A stretch of DNA of 64,000 nucleotides from contig NZ_CP045504.1 in NCBI RefSeq assembly GCF_013376455.1, positions 3,679,001 to 3,743,000 of the forward strand, read 5' to 3'. Positions 35,345 to 46,000 of this stretch are shown here, one piece after another. Origin of the DNA: Desulfolutivibrio sulfodismutans DSM 3696 (GTDB lineage: Bacteria; Desulfobacterota; Desulfovibrionia; Desulfovibrionales; Desulfovibrionaceae). The translations under genes and the position numbers were made by a program. A model generated the notes under the pieces. That model was not told the DNA's origin. It did no database searches and was given only the letters and a program-made list of their open reading frames with translations. Numbering within the stretch: the first letter of the stretch is position 1; every line of letters starts with the position of its first letter.

Positions 35345-35836
35345 TCAGCCCCGCGCCGCGTGCCGGGCCATGGCCGCCACAATCAGATGATGAAACGGCA
35401 GGATGATCGTGAAATAGACCGGGCCGGTCCAATGCCGGTAGCGCACGATGGTCGCCACATGGCGCAGACTTTCCCCGGCCTCGCCGGTCCCGGCAGAGAC
35501 CGCCACATACGCGGCCAGATGCCTGTCAGAGGCCTCGGCGATCCAGTACCGTCCCTTCTCGGCCGCCGTGACCGTGAAAAATGTGGCCTTCGCCCCGGGC
35601 GTAAACGAAACCTCCGAAAGCCGTTCCCCTTGTCCGCCCGATTCCCGGCGAAGCCCCAAAAGCCCTGCCAATAGCCCGCGCAACCGGAAGAGAGCCCGCA
35701 TCCATCCCGGACGATAGGACAGGAGATCGGCCACGAACCGGCCAAGCTCCTTGTTGCAGGCCACGGTTTTCACGTCCACATGGTCGGCCCCCTCGGCCAG
35801 GGCTTCGATCTCCGGAATGGATGCCGCGCCGGGCAT
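35345..35836 (-). CDS. DUF2867-like protein
   Basis: A 163-residue protein with the pattern of DUF2867: EFTPGAKATFFTV-like strands, YWIAEASDRHLAAYVAV, and the C-terminal VRYRHWTGPVYFTIILPFHHLIV, which is the family signature. Function unknown; in other bacteria the domain is fused to SDR-type proteins or stands alone. The ATG at 35836 has AGGAAGGGGG upstream; an ATG at 35863 would add nine residues. It lies downstream of the pit gene on the same strand, 260 bases away, and may not be in that operon. Confidence 0.8.
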   Translation of the reverse strand: MPGAASIPEIEALAEGADHVDVKTVACNKELGRFVADLLSYRPGWMRALFRLRGLLAGLLGLRRESGGQGERLSEVSFTPGAKATFFTVTAAEKGRYWIAEASDRHLAAYVAVSAGTGEAGESLRHVATIVRYRHWTGPVYFTIILPFHHLIVAAMARHAARG

Positions 35837-36097
35837 GTCTGCCCCCTTCCTGGCGCCTCCCATGGAAAACACCCCCGTGATTTGATGAAAAGCTCTCTTT
35901 TTTCGGCATGTCGCTGCGGGGAAGGGGAGTCGGGCGGGCATCGGCTGCGGACCTTGACCCCCCTCCATGTCGCCGTGTGGGGGGAGATGCCGGTTCAAAG
36001 GACAACGCAGAAAAACGCCCTGCCGGGCCTCCCGGGCGCGACACGCGCGCAGGATAGGCGGCCTGCGTGAAGGCGGCGTGACGGCCAGCCGCATCCT

Positions 36098-37105
36098 TCA
36101 GGATAGGCCCAAAAGGGACAGCACCTCGAAGCAGATGGCCCCCATGACCGCCGCCGCCGGGATGGTCAGCACCCAGGCCATGACCAGGTTTCCGGCCACC
36201 CCCCAGCGTACGGCGGACAGCCGTTTCGAGGCCCCCACGCCGATGACCGCCGTGGAGATGGTATGCGTGGTGCTGATGGGCGCGCCGAAGGCCGAGGCCC
36301 CGGTGATGACCAGGGCGGCGGCGGTCTCGGCCGCGAAGCCGTGGATGGGTTCGAGCTTGAATATCTTGTGCCCCATGGTCTTGACGATCTTCCAGCCCCC
36401 CGTGGCCGTGCCCAGGCCCATGGCCAGGGCGCAGGACAGCTTGACCCACAGCGGCACGGCCATCTCCGGGATCTGATGAAAGGTGAAAAGGGCCAGGGTG
36501 ATGATGCCCATGGTTTTCTGGGCGTCGTTTAGGCCGTGGCTGGTGGCCATGAACGCCGAGGACACGATCTGCAGCTTCTTGAAGGCGTGGTTGACCTTGG
36601 TGGGATGGGCCCGGATCAGCATCCAGGAAAGGGACACCATGAGCAGGTAGCCGCATAAAAAACCGGCCAGGGGCGACAAAACCAGGGGCAACAGGATCTT
36701 CTCCGCGATGCTCGGATAGTTGGGGGCGTCAAAGCCGCCGTAGGCGATGGCGGCGCCGATGAGTCCGCCGATGAGGGCGTGGGAGGAGGAGGAGGGAAGC
36801 CCCAGATACCAGGTCAGCAGGTTCCAGACGATGGCCCCGAACAGGGCCGAGAGCACCAGCCCCTGGCTGCCCGCCACCATTTCGGGGCTGACGATGCCGC
36901 TGCCGATGGTGTGGGCCACGGCCGTGCCCAGAAACGCCCCGCCCAGGTTCAGGGAGGCGGCCATGACCACCGCCACCTGGGGCGAGAGCACCTTGGTGGA
37001 GACGATGGTGGCGATGGCGTTGGCGCTGTCGTGGGCCCCGTTGGTGAAGTCGAAGATCAGCGCGATGACCACCACGGCGATGAGCAGGAAAGGGATATCA
37101 AGCAT
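36098..37105 (-). CDS. pit: Pit-family inorganic phosphate transporter
   Basis: A 335-residue membrane permease that moves metal-phosphate with protons or sodium. The signature FDFTNGAHDSANAIATIVST is at residues 19-38 and its mirror FMATSHGLNDAQKTMGII in the second half, showing the two-fold repeat of the family. The start overlaps the DUF47 stop by eight bases, so both are translated together. It is the last gene in the group kinase-DUF47-pit. Low-affinity phosphate uptake is likely; sulfate or other anions cannot be excluded from sequence alone. Confidence 0.92.
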   Translation of the reverse strand: MLDIPFLLIAVVVIALIFDFTNGAHDSANAIATIVSTKVLSPQVAVVMAASLNLGGAFLGTAVAHTIGSGIVSPEMVAGSQGLVLSALFGAIVWNLLTWYLGLPSSSSHALIGGLIGAAIAYGGFDAPNYPSIAEKILLPLVLSPLAGFLCGYLLMVSLSWMLIRAHPTKVNHAFKKLQIVSSAFMATSHGLNDAQKTMGIITLALFTFHQIPEMAVPLWVKLSCALAMGLGTATGGWKIVKTMGHKIFKLEPIHGFAAETAAALVITGASAFGAPISTTHTISTAVIGVGASKRLSAVRWGVAGNLVMAWVLTIPAAAVMGAICFEVLSLLGLS

Positions 37106-37727
37106 TTTTTAGCATGACTCCTTCCAAAATGTCTCCCAGGGTGTCCACCCGGTCCACGGCGCTTTCGATGCGGTCGTAGATATGGCTCCATTTGACGATC
37201 TCCAGGATCGTGCCGTAGTCCTTGACCTCACAGTCGTACAGTTCGCCGATGCCCACCAAGAGCAGGGTCTCGCTTTCATATTTGAGCCAGCGAATGCGTT
37301 CCATGCTCGTCTCGCCCGTTTTGTTGCAGGCCAGGCACGCCAGCATCTTGCCCGATTCCTCCACCATGCCACGGATGTTCTGGGCCAGCTTTTTGGCCGG
37401 ATAGCGCATACGCGACGGTTCGTAGACCTCCATGCGGGTGGAGACGGCCTTGATGGCGTTTAAGATGTCTTCCTGGGAGACGTTGATGTCGTGGATGTCC
37501 TCCCGGTCGAGGGGGGTGATGAACGTCAGCGACAACTCCCGGGCGATGTTCCGGGAGATGACGTTGCCCTCGGACTCGATGATGTTCACCTGCTTGCACA
37601 CCTCCTCGGTGTCGGCCCCGTCTTCGAAGAGCGTGCAGAGATGTCCGGCGGCCCGTTGCAGTTTGCGGTTTTGCTCCTCGAAAAGCCTGAAGAATTTGAC
37701 CGTGCGGGGAAAGAAGCTAAAACCCAT
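37098..37727 (-). CDS. DUF47/PhoU-like regulator of the phosphate transporter (second copy)
   Basis: A 209-residue helical protein of the DUF47/TIGR00153 type: FRLFEEQNRKLQRAAGHLC, NIIESEGNVISRNIAREL, TFITPLDREDIHDIN (the conserved Pro-Leu-Asp-Arg-Glu-Asp-Ile) and IYDRIESAVDRVDTLGDIL. This is the classic form that sits directly upstream of pit genes and probably gates transport. AAGGAGAC precedes the ATG at 37727. It overlaps pit by eight bases. It is much closer to the standard family than the copy at 31558. Confidence 0.92.
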   Translation of the reverse strand: MGFSFFPRTVKFFRLFEEQNRKLQRAAGHLCTLFEDGADTEEVCKQVNIIESEGNVISRNIARELSLTFITPLDREDIHDINVSQEDILNAIKAVSTRMEVYEPSRMRYPAKKLAQNIRGMVEESGKMLACLACNKTGETSMERIRWLKYESETLLLVGIGELYDCEVKDYGTILEIVKWSHIYDRIESAVDRVDTLGDILEGVMLKNA

Positions 37728-37768
37728 GGCCGTCTCCTTGTCTCGGGAATGATGCGCCAAAATCCGGG

Positions 37769-39538
37769 TTATGCGGGTTCGGACCCGCTCGCGGGGGCCA
37801 GGGGCAGGCGGATCAGGAGCGCCCCGTTGTCGCCCGGGACGAGCGTGCCGCCATAGGCCGCCAGAAAATCCGCCGGAAGTCCCGTCCCATCGCCTTGGAC
37901 CTGGCCCGCCGCCGGGGACGCCAGACCCTGCGCCCCGGGAAATTCGATGCCGAGACCATCGTCCCGGCGCGACAGCACCACCGGCCGGTCGTCGCCGGAG
38001 GCCGCCGTGCGCTCCAGGCACAGGACGAACACCCGGCCCAGGCCGTTTGGCTCCACCTCGGCCACGAAATCGCCGTCCCCCTGGACGGTCAGGCGCGGCG
38101 GCGCGGCCTCCGGACAGCGCACCGCGGCCTCGCGCAGGGCGTTTTCCAGGATGCGCCGGACGTCGGTTCGGGGCGGGCGGTCCATGCTGGCGGAGAACCG
38201 CGCGGCCGCCATGGCCATGAGGTCGGCCACGGCGTCCTCCATTTCCCTGGAAAACCGCAGTGCGGCGTCAATGGCCGTACCGGCCCGGGCCGGGTCGCGG
38301 GACAGCGTGCCCCGGGCCATGTCCAGGTAGCCCGCGATCTTGGTCAGGGGGGTGCGCAGACGATGCGAGGCCTCGCGCACGAAGTCGCGGATGTTGGCCT
38401 CCATGCGGTTTTGCCCCGTGATGTCGCGCAGCGTCAGGATCAGCCGCCGCCGCCCGTCCTGGTCCGTAAACGGCACCAGATTCGCCTCCACGTCCCGGTC
38501 CCCGGCCAGGGTGAAGCGTCGCGTGGCGGCCTTGGCCTGGGGATCGTGCAGCATGGCCGCCACCTCGGCATGCACGGCCGGTCCCAGCGGGGTTTCGATG
38601 GGCAGGCGGCCGTCCAGTTCCCCCGATCCCACCAGCCGGGCCAGGGGGGCGTTGTGGGAGCCGATGCGGCCATCCGGGCACAGGACCGCCAGCCCTTCGT
38701 CCAGGCCGTCCAGCACGGCGGCATGGCGGTTACGCTGGCCCTCGATGGCGGCCACGTTTTTGCCCACCCGCTCGGCCATGGCGTTATAGGCCTCGGCCAG
38801 GCCGGAAAATTCCCGATCCGAGAGGTACAGGCGGCGCTCGTAGTCGCCGTCGCCCAGGGCCTTTATGGCCAGGGTCAGTTCCTTGATGGTTCCGGTCAGG
38901 CTGCGGGCGGGCAACAGGGACAAAAAGCCTCCGCACAAGAGTACGATGCCAAGCGCCCCCAGGATGACGCCCCGGAAACGGGCCAGATCCCTGGTGACGG
39001 CGTGATAGGGCACGGCCACGCGCAAGACCCCGTCGGGCAGGCCCGGGAGATTGTCGGCGCGCATGGCGGCGTAGACCGTCTGCCTGCCCGTGGTGCGGCT
39101 ATGGCGCACGTCCGTGCCGAAGCCCGAGGCCAGGGCGGCCACCACCTCGGGGCGTCCGGCATGGTCCTCCAGCTCGGCGGTTTCGGGGCCGGGCACCTCG
39201 GTGTCGGCCAGCACCTTGCCGCCTGCGATATAGGTGATTCGGGCCCCCAGGTGCCGCCCCATGTCGGCGGCCCAGTCCGGCAGGCCCTCCAGGGTGATCC
39301 GGTCGGACGGCGCGGGCTGCGCCGCCGGATCGTTTCGGTCGGCCAGCCCAGGCCGATCCGGGGCCGCGCGCAAAAGCCACAGCACCAGCTCCAGCTTGCT
39401 TGTGGCCTGGTTTGTGGCGTCCTCGACCAGAAGTCCCTCGGTCTGCCGGATGAAAAACCAGAAGACCAGGCATAAAAGGAAAAAAAACGCCGTCAGGCTG
39501 AGAAACAGGGTGCGTACCTGCAGGGAGGGCCGTTGCAT
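37769..39538 (-). CDS. PhoR-like membrane histidine kinase
   Basis: A 589-residue sensor kinase. A membrane helix lies at about 9-30 (FLSLTAFFFLLCLVFWFFI), a periplasmic domain to about 190, a second helix (GVILGALGIVLLCGGFLSLL), HAMP, and a PAS-like region ending in RDITGQNRMEAN. The HisKA box is REASHRLRTPLTKIAGYLD with the phospho-acceptor His. The ATP-binding domain has G1 (DDGLGIEF) and G2 (GDGTGLPADFLAAYGG), but the N-box reads RVFVLCLERTAAS where RxxxNLLxNA is expected, so the metal-binding Asn seems lost. It may be a weak kinase or mainly a phosphatase. Upstream of DUF47 and pit on the same strand, it may sense phosphate; no response regulator gene lies nearby. Confidence 0.83.
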   Translation of the reverse strand: MQRPSLQVRTLFLSLTAFFFLLCLVFWFFIRQTEGLLVEDATNQATSKLELVLWLLRAAPDRPGLADRNDPAAQPAPSDRITLEGLPDWAADMGRHLGARITYIAGGKVLADTEVPGPETAELEDHAGRPEVVAALASGFGTDVRHSRTTGRQTVYAAMRADNLPGLPDGVLRVAVPYHAVTRDLARFRGVILGALGIVLLCGGFLSLLPARSLTGTIKELTLAIKALGDGDYERRLYLSDREFSGLAEAYNAMAERVGKNVAAIEGQRNRHAAVLDGLDEGLAVLCPDGRIGSHNAPLARLVGSGELDGRLPIETPLGPAVHAEVAAMLHDPQAKAATRRFTLAGDRDVEANLVPFTDQDGRRRLILTLRDITGQNRMEANIRDFVREASHRLRTPLTKIAGYLDMARGTLSRDPARAGTAIDAALRFSREMEDAVADLMAMAAARFSASMDRPPRTDVRRILENALREAAVRCPEAAPPRLTVQGDGDFVAEVEPNGLGRVFVLCLERTAASGDDRPVVLSRRDDGLGIEFPGAQGLASPAAGQVQGDGTGLPADFLAAYGGTLVPGDNGALLIRLPLAPASGSEPA

Positions 39539-39629
39539 CAGGGGATTGTCCGGGAGGTTGGTGTTTGTCTACGCAGAAGTGACCGCAGGCCGACCGTCTC
39601 CAGGGCGTCGCATCGGGCCGGGCGACCGG

Positions 39630-42600
39630 TCATGCAGCCCGCTCCGGAGCATCGTCGACAGGGGGCGGGGCGTCCCACTGCGGCGGTTCTGCGGCCGGAC
39701 ATCGTCCGGCCAGCTTTTGCAGTTCGTCCAGGTACTCCTGATAGTGGCTCAGATAAAAGGACAGGGCCCGGGCGAAGTTCTTGCCCACCAGGCCGTCCAG
39801 GAACAGGCGGCTGATCTCGTATTCCCGGCGCAGCACATATTGCGAGAGCAGAAAGGCCCGCCGTTCGTCCTGGGACATGCCCGGGATGAGCAGGCGCAAA
39901 ACCGTGCGGGCCCGGGGTTGGTACATCCAGAAATAGAGCAGATCAAGGGCGTTGACGTAGAGGATCTTTTCCAGGTCGGACTTGTCCGTGGACAGGGCCT
40001 CGGAAAGCTCCTGGGGCGATTCGAGGAGACCCTCCACGTCCTTTTGGGGAAAGCGCACCTCCAGGGTGGAATAGGTGTCGTAGAGCTTTTTGGATTTGGC
40101 CTTGTAGTCGCGAAGCCGCATGGCGATGTATTTGGAGCGGTCGGCCAGGCCCTCGATCACTCCGGCCACGCCGTCCGAGCACAGCTTGGAGATGATGGCC
40201 GCCCACTGCTGCATGACGGCCCCGGCGTCGGGAACCCCGGCCAGGGACAAGAGGCCCGAGATCAGGGCGTTGACGCCGATGGCCAGGGGGATGGACACGG
40301 CGCTGCGAAACAGGTTTCCGGTCACGGCCCGGCGTGGCAGGCCCCGGAAGGCGTTGTGGGTGGCGATATAGACGCCGTTGACCACGGCCATGACCGTGTA
40401 CAGGGCCACGGGGTTGCTTTGGGCGGTGATCTGGAAGCCCTGGTCCATCACCAGGGTCTTGACCACATAGTCCAAAAGCGGCACCGAAAAGCCCGTATAG
40501 AGCAGGGAATCAGCCAGTCGTGAGAAGCTGACGTATTCGTTCCATTTGAGCACCGGCGACCGGCGAAGCCCTCCGGAACCGAACACCGACTGGATGACGT
40601 TGCGAAGCCCGGTGATGCCGAACCAGATAAGCGGGCCGAACCAGCACAGCACCCACCAGTCCTTGGTCAGGCCAAACGACAGGGCGGCCGGGATGAACCC
40701 GGCCAGGATCTTGAGGGAGTTTTTGACGGCGCTGTTGGCGTAGCGGAAGCAAAATTTCGGGGTACGCGGCCCGGCCAGGAGTTTGCCTTTGTACACCTCG
40801 CCGCTTGGGGGCTGGATGCCGCCCAGGGTGTAGATGTTGGCGGTTTTTTCCGAGGCGTGGAAGTAGCGGGTTCTGGACCATTTGAGACTGGGCCGAAGCG
40901 CCGCGTGCCGGAAGAGCGGAGAAAAAAGCGCCAGCCGGGCCGCCCGAAGGGTCATGGGCGAGGCCCCGGCCGCCGTGTGGTACTGCAGGGAGGGAACTAC
41001 CTCCACGCCAACCGGCAGGGCCTTGCGCTGGTGGCTGTGGCCACGCTCCAAATGGCGCGCCGCCCGGGCGGGCAGGGTGTCCTTGACCACCAGGCCCATG
41101 CCGTGGTGGCGGCAGGACTGGCCCGTGGAGTCGGTGCCGATGCAGGCCCGAAGCGGGGTGGTCTTGTAATAGTCCATGAGCCCGGCCATGTTGTCCAGGA
41201 CGCTTGAGAGACGGTTGATCTTCTCCGCGCTCCCGGGGCCGCCCCGGTCTTCCAGGCGGCGCATGATGCGGCGCACGAACTTTTTGATCTTGACCGGGTT
41301 GCCGGAGTTGACCACGGCGATGAGCTCGATGATCTCGGCGTTGTCCCTGGAGGGGTCGACCTCGAAATCGTGGAGGTTGAAGATCTCCACATGGGTCACG
41401 GCCCCCCGGCATTCGCTTAAGATCATGAGCACGTCTTCGGGGCCGTGTCCGTCCAGGGTCAGGACGAAACGGTTCAGGGAATGGAACTCGTGGATGGTCT
41501 CGATGAGCTCGCATGGCGTCAGGCGCAGGATGTCCGGGCAGTCTGCGCTGTCGCAGGGGATGTCCGGATTTTTCAGCCCGGGATTGTGTTCCGGGGCGAG
41601 ATGGGCCTCGATGAGGTATTCGGGACTGAAGCGGTCCATGTGGGCGAACACCGCCGAAAGCTCCGGCCCCTGGGGAGCGGCCCCGGCCGCGAGCAGGCCG
41701 TCGGCCTTGCGGGTCAGGGCCTCCTGCACGGCGTTTTGGGCGAAGCGTCCCAGATGCATGAGCGAGGCCTGTCCGGCCCCCACGAAGGCCGTGAAGTCCT
41801 CGGGGTCCAGGGCCGGGACGTCCACGCCGCAGATCTCGCCGATGGCCTGGCGGTGCGTGGCGTTGAAGGCCGCAAGCGCCTCCATGACGTAGTGTTTTTG
41901 GAACTGGGCGGCCTCGCGCCCCCGGCGCAGAAACGTCCCCACCTCGGGCTTGGTCAGAAATTCCAGAAACTCCCCAAGTTCATGGAATCCCCGGGGAATC
42001 CAGATCATCTTCAGATAGCTCCCGGCATGCCGGGTGCGGTATTCCAGGCCGATGCGCACGGCGATGCCCATGATCCGGGCGGCCTGGTACAGTTCCGAGG
42101 CCACCTCGGGGCGCACGAAATTGTTGTGGATGACCGTGAGCTTGCGGATGCCCTTGATCCAGGCGTCCATGATCAGGTGGGTGGGGGATTTGCGGCCCTT
42201 GGTGTTGGCGTCGTGGACGTGGTCGTCGAAGGCCAGTTGGTTCCACTCCTCGGGCATCTCCAGCAGATGGTGTTCAGCCAGGCCCCGGCGCACGATGCGC
42301 GGCTTGCCCGAGGAGGCCGCCCGGAAGTCGTGGGCCAGCTCCAACTGGCGCAGGGGGTCGTCCTTGGCCCGCACCAGCTCTTTTATGATCTGCAACAAAA
42401 GCCGGGCCGTGTTTTTTTCCAGGTCGCTTTCGGCCGAAAAAAGCACCTCGTCGCGCAGCGACCGCAGGGCCTTGATGCGGTCCCCGGCCATGCCGGCCTC
42501 CAGCGACCCCAGCAGGTGGATGATGGCGTAGGCCATGCGCAATTCGCGCGGCGCGGCCATTTCCTTGATGCCGTGGGGGTGCAGGTAGGGGGTCAAAAGG

Positions 42601-42773
42601 CGGCGCAGGCCGGGATACTTTTTGCGGCCCAGGACATCATTTACGATTTTTAAAAGGGCATAGTCTTCGCGGTCGAACAAAAGGCGTGACAAAAGACCGC
42701 CCTCGGATGCGGAGGAGGGGCCGGTCTCAGGCGACGGCCCGGGGAGGGCGGAGGTGGGTTCGTTTCGCCACAT
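39630..42773 (-). CDS. Large membrane protein with PHP-like N-terminal region, unknown function
   Basis: A 1047-residue protein that was not recognised as a named family. Residues 182-246 read like a PHP-type metal phosphoesterase core: FDDHVHDANTKGRKSPTHL, then IKGIRKLTVIHNN, AARIMGIAVRIGLEYRT; a His-x-His and later acidic and His residues are present. Residues 430-480 include LTLDGHGPEDVLMILS. A membrane block covers about 685-846 (KILAGFIPAALSFGL, WVLCWFGPLIWFGITGL, SIPLAIGVNALISGLLSL), and the rest is helical and charged. The gene has a good promoter and stands at the head of a strand-continuous series with a sensor kinase, DUF47 and pit. A PHP role is inference; it may be a degenerate domain. 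Confidence 0.7.
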   Translation of the reverse strand: MWRNEPTSALPGPSPETGPSSASEGGLLSRLLFDREDYALLKIVNDVLGRKKYPGLRRLLTPYLHPHGIKEMAAPRELRMAYAIIHLLGSLEAGMAGDRIKALRSLRDEVLFSAESDLEKNTARLLLQIIKELVRAKDDPLRQLELAHDFRAASSGKPRIVRRGLAEHHLLEMPEEWNQLAFDDHVHDANTKGRKSPTHLIMDAWIKGIRKLTVIHNNFVRPEVASELYQAARIMGIAVRIGLEYRTRHAGSYLKMIWIPRGFHELGEFLEFLTKPEVGTFLRRGREAAQFQKHYVMEALAAFNATHRQAIGEICGVDVPALDPEDFTAFVGAGQASLMHLGRFAQNAVQEALTRKADGLLAAGAAPQGPELSAVFAHMDRFSPEYLIEAHLAPEHNPGLKNPDIPCDSADCPDILRLTPCELIETIHEFHSLNRFVLTLDGHGPEDVLMILSECRGAVTHVEIFNLHDFEVDPSRDNAEIIELIAVVNSGNPVKIKKFVRRIMRRLEDRGGPGSAEKINRLSSVLDNMAGLMDYYKTTPLRACIGTDSTGQSCRHHGMGLVVKDTLPARAARHLERGHSHQRKALPVGVEVVPSLQYHTAAGASPMTLRAARLALFSPLFRHAALRPSLKWSRTRYFHASEKTANIYTLGGIQPPSGEVYKGKLLAGPRTPKFCFRYANSAVKNSLKILAGFIPAALSFGLTKDWWVLCWFGPLIWFGITGLRNVIQSVFGSGGLRRSPVLKWNEYVSFSRLADSLLYTGFSVPLLDYVVKTLVMDQGFQITAQSNPVALYTVMAVVNGVYIATHNAFRGLPRRAVTGNLFRSAVSIPLAIGVNALISGLLSLAGVPDAGAVMQQWAAIISKLCSDGVAGVIEGLADRSKYIAMRLRDYKAKSKKLYDTYSTLEVRFPQKDVEGLLESPQELSEALSTDKSDLEKILYVNALDLLYFWMYQPRARTVLRLLIPGMSQDERRAFLLSQYVLRREYEISRLFLDGLVGKNFARALSFYLSHYQEYLDELQKLAGRCPAAEPPQWDAPPPVDDAPERAA

Positions 42774-42805
42774 ATTCGTAACAACAGCGTCCGATTCGTC
42801 ACAAG

Positions 42806-42835
42806 ATTATGCCAATGGTTGCCCTTCGGCGTCAA
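42806..42835 (-). promoter_or_regulatory. Predicted sigma70 promoter of the 1047-residue protein gene
   Basis: On the minus strand TTGACG (42830-42835) and CATAAT (42806-42811) are 18 bases apart; the start would be near 42799, about 25 bases before the ATG at 42773. Confidence 0.55.
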
Positions 42836-43074
42836 GGAGCGTCGCCATGGCGTCGAGTCTCTCCGCGCCCGGCTGGCCGCATCGGGGACTGGCCCGAGAG
42901 GCCCCCGGCGGGCGTCGCCGGGATACGCGCGCGTCGGGCGCTTTTTCCCAGCCTGGGGGCTTTGGCGTTGACATCGGAACACCCATGGGCGATTCGTGAC
43001 CCTGGACCTCCCGAGGCAGGGCGTCCGGCGGGCTGGCCGCCCGGGCGGCGCGCCAGAGGGGGCCGGACTTGTCT

Positions 43075-46000
43075 ATGAATAAAAAGCTGCCGTCACGCAA
43101 AGGCGAACGGGCCGACGGGCATCCCCTGAGGTTGCTGCTTACGGTCCCCATGGTGCTCCTGACCATCCTGGCGGCAGGGATTGTGGGCGGTTTCGCCCTG
43201 TTCGACAGCAAGCTCGCCGTGGGCGACGTGGCCGCGAAGCTCCGGGCCGAGGTGCTGGCCCGGGTGGACGTGCAACTGCGCGAGTACCTGTCCATCCCCC
43301 CGGCGGTCAACGCCGCCAACGCCATGGCCCTGTCCCTGGGCCTTCTTGATCCGGACGATCCCGGCCAGCGCCAAAGGTATTTCTACGGCGCGGTGGCCTC
43401 CAGGCCCTCCATCGCCTACAGCTTTTTCGGCGCCCCTGACGGCGCATTCTGCGGGGCCCGGCGGCTGCCCGACGGCGAATTGCAGATTGTGCGGGCCGGG
43501 CCGGAAACCGGCGGCGACTCCCATAATTTCACCGTTTCAGCCTCGGGCCAGGCCGGGGAGCTCAAAAACGTCTATCCTGCCTTCGATCCCCGTACCCGGC
43601 CCTGGTACAAAGCGGGCGAGGCGGCCCGGGGACCGGTATGGACCCCTGTCTACCGGCATTTCGCCCTCAAGGATATGGCCATCACGGCCGCGCTGCCGGC
43701 CTACGATGCGGCGGGGCGGCTTGTGGGCGTGTTCGGCGTGGACTACGTGCTGGGGCAGATACGGGATTTTTTGCGCACCATCCGGGTGGGCGAGCATGGC
43801 GGGGTGTTTCTCCTGGAACGGTCGGGCGATCTGGTGGCGGCCTCGGCCATGCCGCCGGAGGCCGGGCTTTTCACGCGCCAGGGCGATGCCTATGTCCGCA
43901 TCCCGGCGGCGGCCTGCGGCCTGCCCATGGTGGAGGCCGCCGCCGGGGCCATGGCCGGTCACGGGGACGGGCTGGCCGGGATCCATCGGGAAATCCTTCT
44001 GGAATTCTCCCTTGAGGGGGAACGGTATTTCCTCCAGGCCGCGCCGTTTCGCGACGGATTGGGGTTGGACTGGATCATGGCCGCCGTGGTCCCCGAGTCG
44101 GATTTCATGGCCAGGGTGGACAGCCAGGCGGCGCGCACCGTGGGCATGCTGTTTCTGGTCGTGGGGTTGGCCGCCGGGGCGGGACTTTTCATCGCCGGCC
44201 GCCTGTCGGCCCCGGTGGAGAACCTCAGCCACGCTGCGGCGGCCCTGGCCTCCGGACAATGGGACCACCCCGTCGAAAGCGAGGGGCACGCCTGGGAATT
44301 GCGCCAACTGGCCCTGTCTTTTTCCGGGATGCGGAGACAGCTTCGGGAATCGTTCGCCGAGCTTGAGGCCCGAAGCGCCACCATCGCCGAACAAAATCGC
44401 ACCCTGGAGGACCGGGTGGCCCGGCGCACCCGGGAACTGGGCCGCCTAAACAACCGCCTGCGGGCCATCTTCGACGCCATCCCCGGGCACATCCACGTCA
44501 TCGGCCGGGACTACCGGGTGGTGGACGTGGGGGACAAGATGCTGCGGGCCATGGGCAAAACGCGCCAGGAGGTGGTGGGGCGGCTGTGCCACGAGGTCTT
44601 CCGGGATCTCCCGGCCGTGTGCGATGCATGTCCCGTGGTCGGCCCCGACGCGGCGATGCGTATCCATACCCGGCCCTCCACCCCCGAGGAGGAGGCCCGC
44701 CTGGGCATGGCCTTCATGGTCTATTCCGCGCCGGTTCTCGATGATGCCGGGGAGGTGTGGGGGTTCATCGAATGCCTCATGGACATCTCCCAACTGCGGG
44801 CCGTGGAACGCGAACTGGTGCGGGCCAAGGAGCAGGCCGAGGAGGCGGCCCGGGTCAAGGGCGCATTTCTGGCGGGCATGAGCCACGAGATCCGCACCCC
44901 GCTCAATTCCATCATCGGCCTGACGGAAATCACCCTGCAGACCAGCCTTGACCCGGAGCAGCGCGACCATTTGCAGACCGTGCGCGAGGCGGGCACGGCC
45001 CTTCTGGCCCTGGTCAACGACATCCTGGATTTCTCCCGCCTGGACAGCCAGGGACTTGAACTGCACAACGAGCATTTCTCCCTGCCCCGGGTCATTTCCT
45101 CCGTGGCCCGCACGCTTCGGGTCCAGGCCCGGGCCAAGGGCGTGGGACTTCGGGCGCGCATGAAAAAGGGCTGCCCCATGGCCAGCCGGGGCGACCCGGA
45201 TCGGCTGCGCCAGATCCTGTTCAACCTGGTGGGCAACGCGGTCAAATTCACGGAGCGCGGCGAGGTGGAGTTCTGGGCCGAGCCGTGGCCCGGGGGCGAC
45301 GTCGCGCACAAGGATGCGGCCGGGGCGGATGCGCCGGTGTGGGTGAAATTTTTCGTGCGCGACACCGGCATCGGCGTTTCACCGGAAAAGATGGAGGTGA
45401 TCTTCGATCCCTTCCGGCAGGCCGACGGCTCCATCACCCGCAAATACGGCGGCACGGGCCTGGGATTGGCCATCTGCAGGCAACTGGTGGAGCGCATGGG
45501 CGGTGAGATCGGGGTGGAAAGCACGCCCGGCGCGGGAAGCACGTTTTTTTTCACCCTGCCCCTTTGGCCGGGGGATCCGGCCAGGGTGCCCAAGAAAAGG
45601 GCCCCTGCCACGTCCATGGCGGCCCTGCGCGCCGCGTCGCGCCCCCTGCGCGTGCTTCTGGCCGAAGACAATCTGATGAACATCAAACTGGCCAAGGCCC
45701 TGCTCGGCCGGTTGGGGCATGCCACGCACACGGCGCAAAACGGCCGTGAGGCCCTGGATATGCTCTCCCGGGAGTCCTTCGACGTGGTGCTCATGGACCT
45801 GGAGATGCCGGGGATGGACGGCCTGGCCGCCGCCCGGGCCATCCGGCAGGGTCAGGCCGGGCAGGCCGCCATGACCATCCCTGTGGTGGCCATGACCGCC
45901 CATGCCGTGGACGGCATGGAGGGGAAGTGCCGTGCGGCGGGCATGAACGGGTTTGTGCCCAAGCCCGTTGATTTCGGGAAATTGGCCCGGGTTCTCGGCG

